This document shows, piece by piece, positions 7,156 to 8,627 of a stretch of 8,627 bases of DNA (within the stretch, counting starts at the first letter, position 1; every line of letters starts with the position of its first letter). The stretch comes from JBCDCU01 sp039180865. Lineage in GTDB: Bacteria > Pseudomonadota > Alphaproteobacteria > Rhizobiales > JACESI01. The stretch lies in NCBI GenBank assembly GCA_039180865.1, contig JBCDCZ010000195.1:1-8627 (forward strand). The letters are read 5' to 3'. A program made the translations under genes and the position numbers. Under the pieces are notes generated by a model that was not told where the DNA came from, searched no databases, and saw only the letters and a list, made by a program, of their open reading frames with translations.

Positions 7156-7620
7156 ATGCCACTTAACGAAGGTGATCAGGCTCCAGACTTCGAACTTCCT
7201 GCAGACAACGGCCAAACAATCAAACTCAGTGGTATGGCTGGTCAAAAAGTCGTTCTGTATTTCTACCCGAAGGACGATACACCAGGCTGCACGAAAGAAG
7301 CGATCGGTTTTACCGAAATGAAGTCGGAGTTCGACGGTGCCGGTGCGACCATTATTGGTATGTCACCAGACAGCATTAAAAAACACGACAAATTCAAGGC
7401 AAAACACGATCTTGCCATCACACTTGTGTCAGATGAAGAGAAATCCGCGCTCGACGCCTACGGTGTTTGGGTTGAAAAGAGCATGTACGGTAAGACCTAT
7501 ATGGGGGTCGAGCGGTCCACCTTCTTGATCGGTGCTGATGGCAAGATCGCCAAAATCTGGCGAAAAGTTAAGGTTCCAGGTCATGTGGAGGCTGTCCTCG
7601 ACGCGACAAAGGCGCTCTAG
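7156..7620 (+). CDS. bcp: thioredoxin-dependent peroxiredoxin, Bcp/PrxQ family, one-cysteine form
   Basis: This cytosolic peroxidase reduces hydrogen peroxide and organic peroxides using an active-site cysteine. The protein is 154 residues, the normal family size. It starts with the family opening EGDQAPDFELP (5-15). The active site is YPKDDTPGCTKEA (37-49) with peroxidatic Cys45, and the conserved arginine is probably Arg120 in VERSTFLI. The usual resolving cysteine of PrxQ, five residues after the first, is Ile50 here, and Cys45 is the only cysteine in the protein, so it must recycle by a one-cysteine mechanism with an outside thiol. The frame is open back to an ATG at 7114, but the family N-terminus, the lack of a ribosome site there and the promoter position favour 7156. 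A GAGG at 7141-7144 lies 11 bases ahead of the ATG. Confidence 0.93.
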   Translation: MPLNEGDQAPDFELPADNGQTIKLSGMAGQKVVLYFYPKDDTPGCTKEAIGFTEMKSEFDGAGATIIGMSPDSIKKHDKFKAKHDLAITLVSDEEKSALDAYGVWVEKSMYGKTYMGVERSTFLIGADGKIAKIWRKVKVPGHVEAVLDATKAL

Positions 7621-7633
7621 ACGTCTGAAAGCG

Positions 7634-7655
7634 CATCAGGGTGGCGGACCCGATG
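7634..7655 (+). terminator. hairpin after the peroxiredoxin gene, weak terminator candidate
   Basis: CATC (7634-7637) and GGGT (7639-7642) pair with ACCC (7648-7651) and GATG (7652-7655), with one bulged A and a five-base loop. It begins 13 bases after the peroxiredoxin stop. There is no proper T run behind it, so it may only slow or partly stop transcription, or protect the 3' end. Confidence 0.3.
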
Positions 7656-7671
7656 ATTGTCGACCAGATAA

Positions 7672-7677
7672 TATAAA
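7672..7677 (+). promoter_or_regulatory. possible -10 box of the DUF455 gene
   Basis: TATAAA matches five of six positions of the -10 consensus and lies in an A/T-rich patch, 17 bases before the TTG start, which is exactly the distance seen for the peroxiredoxin promoter. I find no acceptable -35 at 16-18 bases, so this is weak. The gene may also be read through from the peroxiredoxin. Confidence 0.3.
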
Positions 7678-7694
7678 TTTGTGGCACGGTTACT

Positions 7695-8504
7695 TTGTCG
7701 TCTCTTGAGCAAGCATCGATCGAAATCGTGGCGAGCGCAGATCTCGACTATAAGGTTGCGCTTGCCCATTCAACGGCCCGTGCCTGGTTCAAACGCCATC
7801 TTTCGCTCACCGACACAGCCAGGCCGCTCCTCCCATCCCGGCCGGGGCGGCCTGACAAACCGGATCTGCTACCGCCGCGCGCTATGCCAAAGCGCTCGAT
7901 CGCAGGCGAACGCGGGCGGCTGGCACTCGTTCATTCCCTCGCCCATATCGAGCTGAACGCCATTGACCTTGCATGGGATCTCGTCGCGCGAACCGCCCGT
8001 CTACCGTTGCCGCGACTGTTCTTCGACAATTGGGTCCAGGTCGGTCTGGAAGAAGCAAAACACTTCCAGCTGCTCGCACGCAGATTAGAAGAAATGGAGA
8101 GCTGTTATGGGGCTTTACCTGCCCATGATGGCCTTTGGCAGGCGGCCCAATCGACGGGGCACAATCTCATTGCCCGTCTTGCGATTATTCCACTCGTGCT
8201 GGAAGCGCGCGGTCTCGACATCACTCCTCCGATGGTTGAGAAGGTGCGCGCACAGGATGATCACAAGACCGCGGATATTCTCGAGATCATATATCGCGAT
8301 GAAAAACGCCACGTCGCGTTCGGAACAAAATGGTTTCTCTATGCTTGCAACCGCCACGGGTTGAAGCCTGAGCCAACCTTTCACGACATGGTACGAAAAT
8401 ATTTCCGTGGCGCACTGCGTCCGCCGTTCAATGACAGGGCGCGTTCACAAGCCGGTCTAACCCCCGGATTTTACAAACCTCTTGCTGGCCTGACAGCGAT
8501 CTGA
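7695..8504 (+). CDS. DUF455 ferritin-like protein (COG2833)
   Basis: This is a 269-residue soluble protein of unknown reaction in the ferritin-like superfamily. Probable metal ligands fall in four helices: Glu86 in HSLAHIELNAIDLAW (80-94), Glu119/Glu120 and His123 in GLEEAKHF (117-124), Glu170 in LVLEARGLD, and Glu203 with His206 in DEKRHVAFG (202-210). This is the E...ExxH...E...ExxH order of di-iron four-helix proteins. LPPRAMPKRS (59-68) and YGALPAHDGLWQAA (138-151) are further family blocks. I chose the TTG at 7695 because the residues after it align with the usual N-terminus, an in-frame TAA lies at 7674-7676, and no ATG or GTG lies between. No good ribosome site is visible. It follows the peroxiredoxin by 74 bases on the same strand, which hints at a peroxide or iron theme. 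Confidence 0.88.
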   Translation: MSSLEQASIEIVASADLDYKVALAHSTARAWFKRHLSLTDTARPLLPSRPGRPDKPDLLPPRAMPKRSIAGERGRLALVHSLAHIELNAIDLAWDLVARTARLPLPRLFFDNWVQVGLEEAKHFQLLARRLEEMESCYGALPAHDGLWQAAQSTGHNLIARLAIIPLVLEARGLDITPPMVEKVRAQDDHKTADILEIIYRDEKRHVAFGTKWFLYACNRHGLKPEPTFHDMVRKYFRGALRPPFNDRARSQAGLTPGFYKPLAGLTAI

Positions 8505-8525
8505 AACACACCCTTCAACAAAAAA

Positions 8526-8533
8526 TTAACCAT
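8526..8533 (+). promoter_or_regulatory. CtrA half-site-like motif TTAACCAT
   Basis: The eight bases exactly match the half-site bound by the cell-cycle regulator CtrA in Caulobacter and relatives. The motif lies 56 bases before the ATG of the next gene. A second TTAA seven bases on is absent, so it is not a full TTAA-N7-TTAA site. Whether this organism has CtrA is inferred from its apparent class. Confidence 0.45.
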
Positions 8534-8538
8534 ACGGC

Positions 8539-8571
8539 GCAATAGTTTTCGCGAAGTAGAAAGAGTATTGC
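8539..8571. repeat. inverted repeat around a TTCGCGAA palindrome
   Basis: GCAATA (8539-8544) is mirrored exactly by TATTGC (8566-8571), 21 bases apart, and TTCGCGAA (8548-8555) lies between them. It sits between the CtrA-like motif and the ribosome binding site of the last gene. It could be an operator or a leader stem. The two symmetries do not share a centre, so chance is possible. Confidence 0.3.
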
Positions 8572-8589
8572 AACGAAGGGTTTGCCGAA

Positions 8590-8627
8590 ATGGCCCTGAC
8601 TTCCCGTCGCCAAGCGCAACCAAGCCG
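8590..8627 (+). CDS. 5' end of a gene cut by the window edge, product unknown
   Basis: ATG at 8590 is preceded by GAAGGG (8575-8580) at nine bases and opens a frame reading M-A-L-T-S-R-R-Q-A-Q-P-S to the edge. The short start is basic, as in proteins with an N-terminal membrane or export segment, but nothing more can be read. In alphaproteobacteria the gene after DUF455 is, from memory, often an M23-type peptidoglycan peptidase; that is context only and not shown by these 12 residues. Confidence 0.6.
   Translation, partial: MALTSRRQAQPS

Noticed and set aside
7681..7956. A 91-codon frame starting with GTG at 7681 that overlaps the DUF455 gene.
   Set aside because: It is out of frame with clearly conserved DUF455 sequence, and its product is Arg/Ser-rich without family features.

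Overview
The window looks like a stretch of ordinary chromosome from an alphaproteobacterium with moderate to fairly high G+C. The evidence is gene content: a tyrosyl-tRNA synthetase next to an anhydromuramic acid kinase, a very large AsmA-like envelope protein, a Bcp/PrxQ peroxiredoxin and a DUF455 ferritin-like protein. From memory this is a common alphaproteobacterial neighbourhood (Rhizobiales and relatives). I cannot place the genus. There is no insertion sequence, phage gene, CRISPR array, tRNA or rRNA that I can support.

Layout. The left edge carries the probable last codons of an unidentified + strand gene, closely followed by a COG2945-type alpha/beta hydrolase (68-778). This meets anmK (788-1879, minus) tail to tail. 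anmK and tyrS (2061-3311, plus) diverge from a 181-base spacer that holds two inverted repeats. tyrS then meets a 1224-residue AsmA/YhdP-like gene (3323-6997, minus) tail to tail. A second divergent spacer (6998-7155) contains a good sigma70-type promoter for a peroxiredoxin (7156-7620). A DUF455 gene with a TTG start follows (7695-8504). The right edge holds the first codons of another gene (from 8590), preceded by an exact TTAACCAT motif that matches the CtrA half-site known from Caulobacter. No stretch over 300 bases lacks a gene.

Functions. The genes do not form one pathway. AnmK recycles peptidoglycan sugar, TyrS charges tRNA(Tyr), and the AsmA-like protein probably helps move phospholipid across the periplasm or maintain the outer membrane. 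The peroxiredoxin removes peroxides, and the DUF455 protein is probably a metal-binding four-helix protein of unknown reaction. The closest thing to a functional pair is peroxiredoxin plus ferritin-like protein, on the same strand and 74 bases apart, which would fit oxidative or iron stress, but that is inference.

I found no clear undescribed system. The points most worth a second look are the CtrA-like site before the last gene, the peroxiredoxin that has only one cysteine, the apparently near-leaderless layout of the peroxiredoxin gene, and the structured leader in front of tyrS.
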